Shown one piece after another: positions 57,488 to 64,000 of a stretch of 64,000 nucleotides of DNA. The translations under genes and the position numbers were made by a program. This DNA is from DATAEE01 sp963725145 (lineage in GTDB: Bacteria; Acidobacteriota; Vicinamibacteria; Vicinamibacterales; 2-12-FULL-66-21), in contig CAVRXL010000013.1 in the NCBI GenBank assembly GCA_963725145.1, positions 1,116,001 to 1,180,000 on the forward strand, written 5' to 3'. Each line of letters starts with the position of its first letter. The stretch's first letter is position 1. The notes under the pieces are model-generated. The model ran no database searches. It worked only from the letters and a program-made list of their open reading frames with translations, and was not told the origin of the DNA.

Positions 57488-58912
57488 ATGATCGCGCCGA
57501 CGGCGACTCCGGTCGAGCGTTTTTTCGATCGCGCGTTCGCGCGGGCGACAGGGGCGGCGCCGGTGCCCGGCAACCGCGTTCGACTGCTCCGGGACGGCGC
57601 CGAGAACTACGCCGCGTGGCTCGAGTCGATTGCGGAGGCGCGGCGGTGGATCCACTTCGAAAGCTACATCATCCACGACGATGAGGTCGGCCTCCAGTTC
57701 GCCGCAGCGCTCGCCAGCCGGGCGCGCGCCGGCGTCGCCGTTCGGGTGTTGTACGACTGGTGGGGATCGTTGCAGGTCACGCCTCGGAAGTACGGAAAGA
57801 TCTTACGTGAGGCCGGCGTCGAATTGCGCGCGGTGAATCCTCCTCACTTCAGCAGCCCGTTCGCCTGGTTGAGCCGCGACCATCGCAAGGCGATCGCGAT
57901 CGACGGCGCGATTGGCTACGTCTCGGGCCTCTGCGTGGGGGAGTGCTGGGTCGGCGACAACCCCTGGCGAGACACCGGAATCGAAATCGTGGGGCCGGCG
58001 GTCGCGCGGATCGAAGACGCCTTCGCCGATCTTTGGGCGGAGACCGGCGATCCGTTGGCGCCGGCGGAGCGCGTCGCGGTGGGCGACATCGAGCCTGCCG
58101 GCAGGCTGCCCGTCCGCGTGGTCGCGAGCGTGCCCGGGGCCACCGGGATGTACCGCCTCGATCAACTCGTCGCCGCCGCGGCGCGCAAGACGCTGTGGCT
58201 GACCGACGCCTACTTCATCGCGACGACGCCGTACGTACAGGCACTCAAAGCGGCGGCGGCTGACGGCGTCGACGTCCGGTTGCTCGTTCCCGGCTCGAGC
58301 GACGTGCCCGGCGCCCGCGCCCTGACGCGCGCGGCGTATCGAGCGCTGCTCGAGGGAGGCATCCGCGTCTTCGAGTGGAACGGGTCGATGCTGCACGCCA
58401 AGACGGCGGTCGCCGACGGCCGTTGGGCGCGCGTCGGCTCGACGAATCTGAACCCCTCCAGCTGGCTCGGCAACTGGGAGCTGGACGTGTCGATCGAGGA
58501 CGAGACGTTCGCGCGCCAGATGGAAGCGATGTACGAGCAGGACCTGACGAACGCGACCGAGATCGTGATCGGACGCCGCCGCCGCATGCGCCCGATCGAT
58601 GCGCCGCACACCTCGCGCGGCGCGGGGCCGGGCTCGGCCCGGCGGCGCATGCGCGTCCCGGGCCGCATGACGGCGGGAGCGCTCGGCATCGGCAGCGCCG
58701 TCGGCGCCGCGCTCACGCGGAGCCGGCCGATCGGCGCGGCCGAGGCGCGGATCCTTGGAGCGGCAGCCATACTGCTGTTCGCGCTCGGCGTCGTCGGTTT
58801 CATGTGGCCCCGCTTCCTCAGCGTTCCCCTCGCCATCCTGATGGTCTGGACCGGGATCTCGCTGCTCGCGCGCGCCTGGCAGCTTCATCGCGAGGCCAGC
58901 CGCGCCAAGTAG
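57488..58912 (+). CDS. Phospholipase D-family protein, cardiolipin synthase-like
   Basis: 474 residues. HKD motif 1: HRKAIAIDG near 133. HKD motif 2: HAKTAVADGRWARVGSTNLNPSSW near 303. The PLD superfamily uses both histidines for phosphatidyl transfer. The enzyme lacks the N-terminal membrane helices of the usual ClsA but carries a C-terminal region with two helices (about 415-435 and 440-460). The basic stretch before them (GRRRRMRPID) may bind membrane. It probably makes cardiolipin or related diacyl lipids; other PLD reactions are possible. Confidence 0.9.
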   Translation: MIAPTATPVERFFDRAFARATGAAPVPGNRVRLLRDGAENYAAWLESIAEARRWIHFESYIIHDDEVGLQFAAALASRARAGVAVRVLYDWWGSLQVTPRKYGKILREAGVELRAVNPPHFSSPFAWLSRDHRKAIAIDGAIGYVSGLCVGECWVGDNPWRDTGIEIVGPAVARIEDAFADLWAETGDPLAPAERVAVGDIEPAGRLPVRVVASVPGATGMYRLDQLVAAAARKTLWLTDAYFIATTPYVQALKAAAADGVDVRLLVPGSSDVPGARALTRAAYRALLEGGIRVFEWNGSMLHAKTAVADGRWARVGSTNLNPSSWLGNWELDVSIEDETFARQMEAMYEQDLTNATEIVIGRRRRMRPIDAPHTSRGAGPGSARRRMRVPGRMTAGALGIGSAVGAALTRSRPIGAAEARILGAAAILLFALGVVGFMWPRFLSVPLAILMVWTGISLLARAWQLHREASRAK

Positions 58913-58941
58913 CGGCGACTCGGAGCGGTACCGTCACCGCT

Positions 58942-58978
58942 TGACAGGATTTGTCACCGGCCCTGACAGGGGTTGTCG
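58942..58978 (+). promoter_or_regulatory. Two TGACA-N5-TGTC palindromes: activator binding sites candidate for the pilin gene
   Basis: Site 1 (58942-58956): TGACA GGATT TGTCA, perfect. Site 2 (58964-58978): TGACA GGGGT TGTCG. Centres are 22 bp apart, two helical turns. They lie about 130 and 110 bp upstream of the sigma-54 start near 59080, the usual place for an enhancer-binding protein; TGTC half-sites are reported for PilR. Confidence 0.55.
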
Positions 58979-59053
58979 ATCCCGACTCAGTTCGGAACCC
59001 GACGCCTCGGTGCAACCGACTGAAAAAACGCGCCTTCGTGCGTCAGCGTGCGT

Positions 59054-59069
59054 TGGCAGTCGGATTGCT
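59054..59069 (+). promoter_or_regulatory. Sigma-54 (-24/-12) promoter of the prepilin-like gene
   Basis: TGGCAGTCGGATTGCT: GG and GC 12 nt apart, with T before TGGC and the full TTGCT at -12. Transcription would start near 59080, giving a leader of about 7 nt before the ATG at 59087. Confidence 0.65.
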
Positions 59070-59086
59070 CAAGAGTCCGGGTGGTT

Positions 59087-59617
59087 ATGCGCGCCCGGAG
59101 GCCCGCGTCCAAAGGGTTCACGCTTGTTGAACTGCTGATAACGGTCGCGATCATCGGAATCATCTCCGCGATTGCCGTTCCGGCGCTGCTCCGCGGCCGG
59201 ATGGCAGGCAACGAAGCGTCAGCGATTGGTTCGATTCGCGCCATCAATGCCGCCGAGACCGCGTACGCGACCTCGGCTGCACGGGGTGGGTTCGCAGTTC
59301 TGCTCTCGACTCTCCAGACTCCCTGCGGGGGTGCGGGAGCTGGATTCCTGTCGATGGACCTTTCGTTCGATCCCAGCTTCAAGAGCGGCTTCATCGTCAC
59401 GCTGCAGGCGGCCGCGGGCGCGAACGCCGGGCCGGTCGACTGCAACGGGACCGCGACGCAGACCGGGTACTACGCCTCGGCGATTCCGCGCGTGGTCGGC
59501 GCCACGGGCCAGCGCGCGTTTGCGACCAACAACATCAACGCCGTCTGGCAGAGCACGACCGGCGTCGCGCCCACCGAGCCGTTCGTGGTGACCGCCACGG
59601 TCAGTCCCATCCAGTAG
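59087..59617 (+). CDS. Type IV pilin-like / prepilin-type protein
   Basis: 176 residues. The prepilin leader is short and basic (MRARRPASKG), with cleavage at G10 before F11, T12, L13, V14 and E15, the Glu at +5 of the mature protein. The N-terminal hydrophobic helix (11-40) is followed by an AAETAYATSAARGGFAVLLSTL helix. A globular part follows with two cysteines (TPCGG near 84, VDCNG near 119) that may form a loop disulfide. It is monocistronic and probably a major or minor pilin or a type II secretion pseudopilin; size and sequence fit small acidobacterial pilins. Its promoter region has a sigma-54 box and paired upstream sites. No other pilus gene is nearby. Confidence 0.9.
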   Translation: MRARRPASKGFTLVELLITVAIIGIISAIAVPALLRGRMAGNEASAIGSIRAINAAETAYATSAARGGFAVLLSTLQTPCGGAGAGFLSMDLSFDPSFKSGFIVTLQAAAGANAGPVDCNGTATQTGYYASAIPRVVGATGQRAFATNNINAVWQSTTGVAPTEPFVVTATVSPIQ

Positions 59618-59626
59618 CCGCGGATT

Positions 59627-60631
59627 TCACGGATTCTTTTTGTTGTGGACTTCCAGGATGGAATCGTCCAGATGGGCGTGGTCTCCATCGTGCTTGGCCT
59701 TGCGCTTCGGCTCGAGCGACACCTCGCCGATCTTGCGGATCCGCACGTCGCCGCCGAACGACTCCATCTCGACCTGCGCGGCGCCATTGCCGAGGGTGAA
59801 TCTGCGGCGGCGGCCGCGGCCACCGTCGCTCGCGTCCCCGGCGATCGGAAACGACGATCTCATGTCCCCCTGATACGTGCGTACCGACACGCTCGCGTTC
59901 GGGTTCTCCGGCAGCGCCAGTGTGATGTCGCCGTTGTGCGTCGAGCAGCGATAGAAGCCGTCGGCGACGGCCCCCTCGTAGATGATGTCGCCGTTCACCG
60001 TCGTCGCCTCGAGGCTCGCCGCCTTCATGGCGAGCATCCGGATGTCGCCGTTGATCGTGGTCGCGGTGATGTCGCCCGTGGCGCCTCTGATGCTGATGCC
60101 TTCGTTGACCGTCTCGAGCTTCAGCTTGCCCCGCGCGTCATCGACGATGATTTCACCTTCAATCGACTTCAGCGAGACCACGCCCGAGCCGCCCTTCAGC
60201 GTCACGTCGCCGCGGGTGGTCTCGACGCTCACGTCGGACTGGGTGCCTTCGATCGACACGAAATTGTACGTGCCGTTGACCCTCACGGGGAGCCAGGCGG
60301 GAACCGAGATCGTGTAGTCCACGGATCCCGGGGCGCCGGAGCGGGAGGCGGACACACTGATCTCCACCCCCGCCGTGCGCACGTTCACCTTCGCGCGGCT
60401 GTCGTGGTCGGCGACGACGCGCAGTTCGTCCTTGTTCCACGCCTTGACGAGCACCTCACCCGCGAAGTTCTGGACCTGGAGGCGCTGTCCTTTCTGGACC
60501 GGGACGGTCTGATCCGTCGCCGGCGGCCGAGAGGGCCCACGCTCCGCCTGCGCGGCGGCCGGTGACGCACCCAGCATCACCATCGCGAGCATGTAGCCGG
60601 ACACGACGAACGCGAAACGCGTCATGCGCAT
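59627..60631 (-). CDS. DUF4097 exported beta-helix/beta-strand repeat protein
   Basis: 334 residues with AAGGA before the start codon. Signal peptide about 1-27 (ASPAAAQ). The mature part has repeated short strands of the DUF4097/DUF2807 type, such as RGDVTLKGGSGVVSLKSIEGEIIVDDARGKLKLETVNEGI and GDITATTINGDI, which build a right-handed beta-helix. Such proteins are common third partners of ECF/anti-sigma pairs in Acidobacteria. It begins 6 nt after the anti-sigma stop, so is in the same operon. The pilin gene ends 9 nt away on the other strand. Role unknown; an adhesin or envelope sensor is possible. Confidence 0.9.
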   Translation of the reverse strand: MRMTRFAFVVSGYMLAMVMLGASPAAAQAERGPSRPPATDQTVPVQKGQRLQVQNFAGEVLVKAWNKDELRVVADHDSRAKVNVRTAGVEISVSASRSGAPGSVDYTISVPAWLPVRVNGTYNFVSIEGTQSDVSVETTRGDVTLKGGSGVVSLKSIEGEIIVDDARGKLKLETVNEGISIRGATGDITATTINGDIRMLAMKAASLEATTVNGDIIYEGAVADGFYRCSTHNGDITLALPENPNASVSVRTYQGDMRSSFPIAGDASDGGRGRRRRFTLGNGAAQVEMESFGGDVRIRKIGEVSLEPKRKAKHDGDHAHLDDSILEVHNKKNP

Positions 60632-60637
60632 GAGAAG

Positions 60638-61279
60638 CTATCCTTCGACATCTGCCAGCGCGCTGACGCGGCGGAGCAGCGCGAGCTTGCGCTGCCGCGC
60701 CGCCGCGAGGTGGCTGTAGAGGTATGTGTTCGCCGGGTCGGCCGAGAGCGCGCGCTGCGACTGATCGATGGCCTGATCGATAGAGGCCAGGCTGGCCTCG
60801 AGCACTTTGATCGTCTCGGGATCGAGACGCGACCGCCCGACCTCGAGCGCGCGCTGGAGATCGGCGACCGCCTCGTCATACGACGCGTCCGCGAGGTTCA
60901 CCGGCACGACCGTGGGGTTGTCGACGACCGCGGCCTGCGTCGGCGGCGCGGCCGGCTCGACGGTCTGCTGGCGCAGCATCCACACCGCCCCGCCAGACAA
61001 CACCATGAGCGCGATCCCCGCGGCGGCGAGCTGCGGCAGCGAGAACGTATAGCGCCGCGAACCGCCCATCGCCGCGATCCGCTGCTCGATGCCGGCCCAG
61101 AGATCTGTGGTCGGCGGCCGCTCGGTCATCGACTTCGCGCGCGACACAACGCCCTTGAGCTCGTCGAGCGTCGTTCGGCACGATGCGCACGCGGTCAGAT
61201 GCGCTTCCAGCTCGCGGCGCTCCGTCGCGTCGAGCTCGTCGTCCAGGTATTCCGACAACCGGTCAGTCCATTGATCCAT
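60638..61279 (-). CDS. Membrane anti-sigma factor with ZAS-like N-terminus
   Basis: 213 residues from ATG 61279 (a GTG at 61288 overlapping the sigma stop is also in frame). The N-terminus has EYLDDELDATERRELEAHLTACASCRTTLDEL with H-x3-C-x2-C, the ZAS motif, lacking an earlier cysteine. One membrane helix (about 86-104, AAGIALMVLSGGAVWML) is followed by a periplasmic part with a helical repeat region (about 145-205, YDEAVADLQRALEVGRSRLD) like TPR. The sigma gene stop is 5 nt upstream and DUF4097 follows 6 nt downstream, so all three are one operon. Confidence 0.9.
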   Translation of the reverse strand: MDQWTDRLSEYLDDELDATERRELEAHLTACASCRTTLDELKGVVSRAKSMTERPPTTDLWAGIEQRIAAMGGSRRYTFSLPQLAAAGIALMVLSGGAVWMLRQQTVEPAAPPTQAAVVDNPTVVPVNLADASYDEAVADLQRALEVGRSRLDPETIKVLEASLASIDQAIDQSQRALSADPANTYLYSHLAAARQRKLALLRRVSALADVEG

Positions 61280-61284
61280 AACCG

Positions 61285-61857
61285 TCACCTGAGGTGCTTC
61301 CTCAACATCATCCGCGCCCGATGCAACTGCGCCTTCGACGTCCCGGGCGAGATGCCGAGCAGCGAGCCGATCTCGCGGTGCTTGTAGCCCTCGACGTCGT
61401 GCAGCACGAAAATCTCGCGCGCGCCGTCGGGCAGCCGCTCGAGCGCCGCCTCGAAGTCCATCGAAAGCTCCGGGCGCATCGGCGTAGACCGCGCCGTCTC
61501 GAAAACCGCTTCCGAGTCGACGCGACGCGAGCGCTCGGCGCCGCCGGCACGGAACCGCTCGAGCACGACATTCACCGCGAGCCTGTGCAGCCAGGTCGTG
61601 AACGCCGCTTCGCCGCGGAACGTCCCGAGCTTCTGCCACGCGCGGACGAAAACGTCCTGCGCCAGCTCGTCGACGTCCTTGCCGCCAGCCATGCGCCGCA
61701 CGATGCCGTGCACGCGGGGTATGTGGGTGCGATAGAGGCGCTCGAAGGCCTGAACGTCTCCCTTGGCCGCGCGCGAAACGTCCATTTCGTCGCGGTCGGG
61801 GACCCGTTTCGACTCCAAAGCCGTCAGCCCGATCGGCAACGTCTCCTGTTGCAGCAT
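61285..61857 (-). CDS. ECF RNA polymerase sigma factor
   Basis: 190 residues. Region 2 (about 28-95): FERLYRTHIPRVHGIVRRMAGGKDVDELAQDVFVRAWQKLGTFRGEAAFTTWLHRLAVNVVLERFR. Region 4 (about 130-185): LERLPDGAREIFVLHDVEGYKHREIGSLLGISPGTSKAQLHRARMMLRKHL. This is the RpoE type. The N-terminal 25 residues (LPIGLTALESKRVPDRDEM) are variable and an internal ATG at about residue 25 could be the real start. It begins an operon with an anti-sigma gene and a DUF4097 gene. Its own promoter was not identified. Confidence 0.94.
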   Translation of the reverse strand: MLQQETLPIGLTALESKRVPDRDEMDVSRAAKGDVQAFERLYRTHIPRVHGIVRRMAGGKDVDELAQDVFVRAWQKLGTFRGEAAFTTWLHRLAVNVVLERFRAGGAERSRRVDSEAVFETARSTPMRPELSMDFEAALERLPDGAREIFVLHDVEGYKHREIGSLLGISPGTSKAQLHRARMMLRKHLR

Positions 61858-61933
61858 CCCCGGGGGACGCTATCTATCGTCCCTGCACTAGCTTGGATGC
61901 TTACCTGTAAAGGAAGGTTGAAACCGTCACGCA

Positions 61934-61950
61934 TCGGGCCTCAGGCCCGA
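61934..61950. repeat. REP-like palindrome
   Basis: Arms TCGGGCC and GGCCCGA around TCA. It is followed by GGCCCGA, a third half-site. It lies between the sigma gene start and the M23 gene stop, 12 nt from the stop. Confidence 0.75.
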
Positions 61951-61962
61951 GGCCCGACTGGC

Positions 61963-62697
61963 TCATCGTAGGACATCATAGGGGTCGAGGGGCAGGCCTT
62001 CCCACCAGCGGGGCGGCTCCAGGGCCTTGAAGATCGCGAAATGGAGGTGGGGGGTATTGGCAGGGGCGTTCCCCGAAGTCCCGACGTAGCCGATGGTCTC
62101 TCCCCGGCGAATCTCGTCACCTTCCTTGAGATCTGACGCATAGCGCTCGAGATGAGCGTAGTAATAGATGAACTGCTTCTCCGGGTCGAACTGGTAAATC
62201 GTGAGCCCCCCATAGCGGCTCGTGAAGAGACGCGCGACGGTCCCCGCCTCGACGGCCTGCACGGGCGTGTGACGCGGCGCCAGAATGTCGATCGCCTCGT
62301 GCCGCCGGCCGCCGCTCCGCGCGTCGGCGTACGACCGGACCAGCCTCGATCGTTCGACCCCCTCGACTGGCATGGTCAGGCGGCGGTTGCGCAGCAGCGC
62401 GAGCGGCTCGGGTCCGATCGTGGATTCGACACGTTCGGGCGGCTCAGGGGTCGTGCCCCCATCGGTGCCGACCGGGTTTGGCGCCGTCGCGGCCGGCGGT
62501 TCCGGAGGATGCAACGGCGGTGACGCCTGCGGGGTTCCGCTGCCGGCGACGGCGCGCGATTCCCACCCGGAGGGTTCGGGACGAAGCCCGATGAAGTTCC
62601 CGTAGTACCAGACGAGCATCGCAAGCGTGCAGAAACCGGCGACGAAGCCGACACCGGCAGCGGCCCCAAGACGGCGAGCGGCCTCGCGTTTTGTCAT
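61963..62697 (-). CDS. M23-family peptidase (LytM type)
   Basis: 244 residues from ATG 62697. One N-terminal membrane helix (about 10-33). A Pro/Glu-rich linker (about 48-95) and a LytM domain (about 115-235): RHEAIDILAPRHTPVQAV carries His and Asp zinc ligands, and PHLHF in NTPHLHFAIFKALEP supplies the His-x-His of the third and catalytic positions. It would cut peptidoglycan cross-bridges in the periplasm or act as a regulatory LytM. It starts 4 nt after the L,D-transpeptidase stop, in the same operon. Confidence 0.93.
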   Translation of the reverse strand: MTKREAARRLGAAAGVGFVAGFCTLAMLVWYYGNFIGLRPEPSGWESRAVAGSGTPQASPPLHPPEPPAATAPNPVGTDGGTTPEPPERVESTIGPEPLALLRNRRLTMPVEGVERSRLVRSYADARSGGRRHEAIDILAPRHTPVQAVEAGTVARLFTSRYGGLTIYQFDPEKQFIYYYAHLERYASDLKEGDEIRRGETIGYVGTSGNAPANTPHLHFAIFKALEPPRWWEGLPLDPYDVLR

Positions 62698-62701
62698 CTG
62701 G

Positions 62702-63670
62702 CTACTGAGTAAAGACGACTGGAGTCCCCGGGCGGACGAGAGCCGCCAGCCGCAGCGCATCCCAGTTCGTCAGCCGGACGCATCCGTGCGATTCCGATTT
62801 ACCGATTCGGGCCGGCTCGGGAGACCCGTGCAGCCCGTAGTGCGGCTTGCTGATGTCGATCCAGACCGACCCCACCGGATTGTTGGGGCCCGGCTTGATC
62901 GTCGCCTTGGCGTGCGAGCGGTCCGCGTCCCAGAACAAGTCGGGGTTGTAGTGGAAGGCCGGACGCCGCGCGACCGCGGTGACTTTCCATTCACCGATAG
63001 GCAGGGGATCGAGCTCGCTGCCGCTCGTCACCGGGGCGGCGAAGATGACCGCCCCATCAGGCCCCGTGACTTCGACGGTGGACGCTCCTTTCGACACGCG
63101 GACGACGACCGGCGCGGCCGTTGTCCCGGCCGTGCCCACTGGCCCGCCTCCGCCGGAAGACTCTCGCGACCCGGCTTCGGTGGGTTTCACGTTTGGCACG
63201 TTGATTCGCTCGCCTGCGTCGAATCCAGCCGCCGGGTTGAGCCGTCCGAGCAGCGCGGGGCTCGCGTGAAACTTCTCGGCGAGCGCCTCGAGCGGCGTGC
63301 GATAGGACAGCGCCGGCAACGATGCCTGTTCGACGAGGTCCTGCGGAATGTCGGGCGCGAAGGGTCCCGCGACGTCTTCCGGCGTGATCGTGTATTCCAC
63401 GACCGCCGGGACGTTCTCGTTCTCGCCCGAGAGCTTCTGCAGGACCGCCGCGTGGCTGGCATCGGTCAGAGCGCGGGCTTTTGCGTACGCCTGCGTCGCG
63501 CGGCGCGTGTTCGTGCCGTCCCGGCCGTCGATCTCGCCCGGCGAGAAGCCGACCCTGTCCAGCCAGACCTGCAGCTGCAGCATCACGGACGCGGGGGTCG
63601 CTGAGGTCGCGAGCGCAGAGACGCAGAGGAGGCAGAGGACGCAGAGGACGCGGAGTAATGACCTGGTCAT
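62702..63670 (-). CDS. L,D-transpeptidase (YkuD domain) with repeat-encoded signal peptide
   Basis: 322 residues. The ATG at 63670 overlaps the upstream gene's stop. The signal peptide (about 1-24, LLRVLCVLCLLCVSALA) is encoded by a 9-bp tandem repeat. A peptidoglycan-binding-like segment (about 30-75), a LysM-like segment (about 120-160, LEALAEKFHASPALLGRLNP) and the YkuD domain (about 190-320) follow. The active-site motif SHGCVRLTNWDA is near residue 293, with the catalytic Cys and its preceding His. It would make mDAP-mDAP cross-links. An M23 peptidase follows and a phosphoesterase precedes it in the operon. Confidence 0.93.
   Translation of the reverse strand: MTRSLLRVLCVLCLLCVSALATSATPASVMLQLQVWLDRVGFSPGEIDGRDGTNTRRATQAYAKARALTDASHAAVLQKLSGENENVPAVVEYTITPEDVAGPFAPDIPQDLVEQASLPALSYRTPLEALAEKFHASPALLGRLNPAAGFDAGERINVPNVKPTEAGSRESSGGGGPVGTAGTTAAPVVVRVSKGASTVEVTGPDGAVIFAAPVTSGSELDPLPIGEWKVTAVARRPAFHYNPDLFWDADRSHAKATIKPGPNNPVGSVWIDISKPHYGLHGSPEPARIGKSESHGCVRLTNWDALRLAALVRPGTPVVFTQ
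63610..63656. repeat. 9-bp tandem repeat that encodes the L,D-transpeptidase signal peptide
   Basis: Units GCAGAGGAC / GCAGAGGAG and variants, about five copies, with period 9, giving LCV/LCL tripeptides on the minus strand. Similar CTCTGCGTC units occur at 15658-15720 and 18482-18535 outside coding DNA. Confidence 0.85.
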
Positions 63671-64000
63671 GGTTCGGTGTCCCGCACCCGGCGATCGGCT
63701 CCGGCACGGCGTTCCGGCGCCTGGAGCTGACCATCGGCGATTTCAATGACACGGTAGGGACGATCCGGATCGATCGCGCGCATCAGCGAGAGGGACACGT
63801 TGAACACCGGCACGCCGGTCCGGGTCCGGCCTTCGGGTCGACCGTGGTGCGCGTGGCCGTGGAAGACCGCGGTGACGGGGAAGCGAGTCAGCGGTTCTTC
63901 GAGGCGGCTGCACCCCATGAACGGAAAGATTTCGCGCGGCTCGCCTTCGACCGTCGCGGCGATCGGCGCGTAGTGGAGCAGCGCGATGCGATGAGGCGCG
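63667..64000 (-). CDS. Metallophosphoesterase, C-terminal part (runs off the window)
   Basis: 111 residues of the C-terminus of a calcineurin-like phosphoesterase. HRIALLHYAPI, near the window edge, and VTAVFHGHAHHGRPEG carry the GHxH motif of the family, and NVSLSLMR follows. The stop overlaps the transpeptidase ATG (ATGA at 63667-63670). The gene is upstream of the L,D-transpeptidase and M23 genes in one operon. The family hydrolyses phosphoesters, such as nucleotides or UDP-linked sugars; here the substrate is unknown. Confidence 0.88.
   Translation of the reverse strand, partial: APHRIALLHYAPIAATVEGEPREIFPFMGCSRLEEPLTRFPVTAVFHGHAHHGRPEGRTRTGVPVFNVSLSLMRAIDPDRPYRVIEIADGQLQAPERRAGADRRVRDTEP

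Overview
The window is 64 kb of GC-rich (roughly two-thirds G+C by eye), densely packed bacterial chromosome with many start/stop overlaps. The families present (DUF3943 and DUF4412 secreted proteins, STN-type TonB receptors, acidobacterial-style Ser/Thr kinases with TPRs, YciE-like ferritin, DUF421, leucine catabolism), the double-membrane envelope genes, and the abundant palindromic and short-period intergenic repeats fit a soil Acidobacteriota, perhaps Vicinamibacteria. That placement is inference; there is no rRNA or other phylogenetic marker to settle it. There are no phage, plasmid or CRISPR regions and no transposase.

Layout. 1-6 kb: end of an NhaA antiporter, a beta-barrel protein, then a tightly coupled five-gene operon (1384-5967) of secreted and outer-membrane proteins ending in an exported endonuclease/exonuclease/phosphatase-fold enzyme. 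7.3-11.2 kb: an ECF sigma / FecR-like / TonB-dependent transducer trio. 11-14 kb: a dicarboxylate symporter lacking a normal in-frame start beside a 10-bp tandem repeat, and a YcbB-type L,D-transpeptidase. 14.3-20.3 kb: a ferredoxin facing a leucine-degradation operon (zinc-ribbon microprotein, MCC beta, methylglutaconyl-CoA hydratase, MCC alpha split into two ORFs, HMG-CoA lyase). 20.4-24 kb: an NtrC-type regulator behind a likely sigma-54 promoter, three small envelope proteins and a YihY protein. 24.4-30 kb: an ECF/anti-sigma pair, an ABC exporter, two DUF421 genes and a DUF892 protein. 30-34.4 kb: a PAS protein, a coiled-coil protein, a receiver/zinc-ribbon protein and a CheB/CheR-PAS pair without any MCP, CheA or CheW. 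34.5-40 kb: metabolic enzymes. tRNA-Leu(UAA) lies at 40.3 kb. 40.5-52.8 kb: a TPR Ser/Thr kinase, signalling and secreted proteins, and a large protease/propeller/barrel fusion. 53-59 kb: PBP1-type synthase, NfeD/slipin pair, YpfJ metallopeptidase, cardiolipin synthase-like enzyme. 59-64 kb: a prepilin-like gene with a sigma-54 promoter and TGTC-type upstream sites, an ECF/anti-sigma/DUF4097 operon, and an operon of metallophosphoesterase, L,D-transpeptidase and M23 peptidase.

The common theme is envelope biogenesis and envelope-stress signalling: three ECF sigma factors, each beside its putative anti-sigma factor, two L,D-transpeptidases, a PBP, an M23 peptidase and many exported proteins. 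The most unusual material is in the small DNA: several families of perfect palindromes, some in frame inside conserved genes; short-period text-like repeats, one of which encodes a signal peptide; a 10-bp repeat that could set the frame of a transporter; two good sigma-54 promoters; and several TATAAT-like boxes 6-12 nt upstream of start codons that lack Shine-Dalgarno sequences, suggesting leaderless or short-leader mRNAs.
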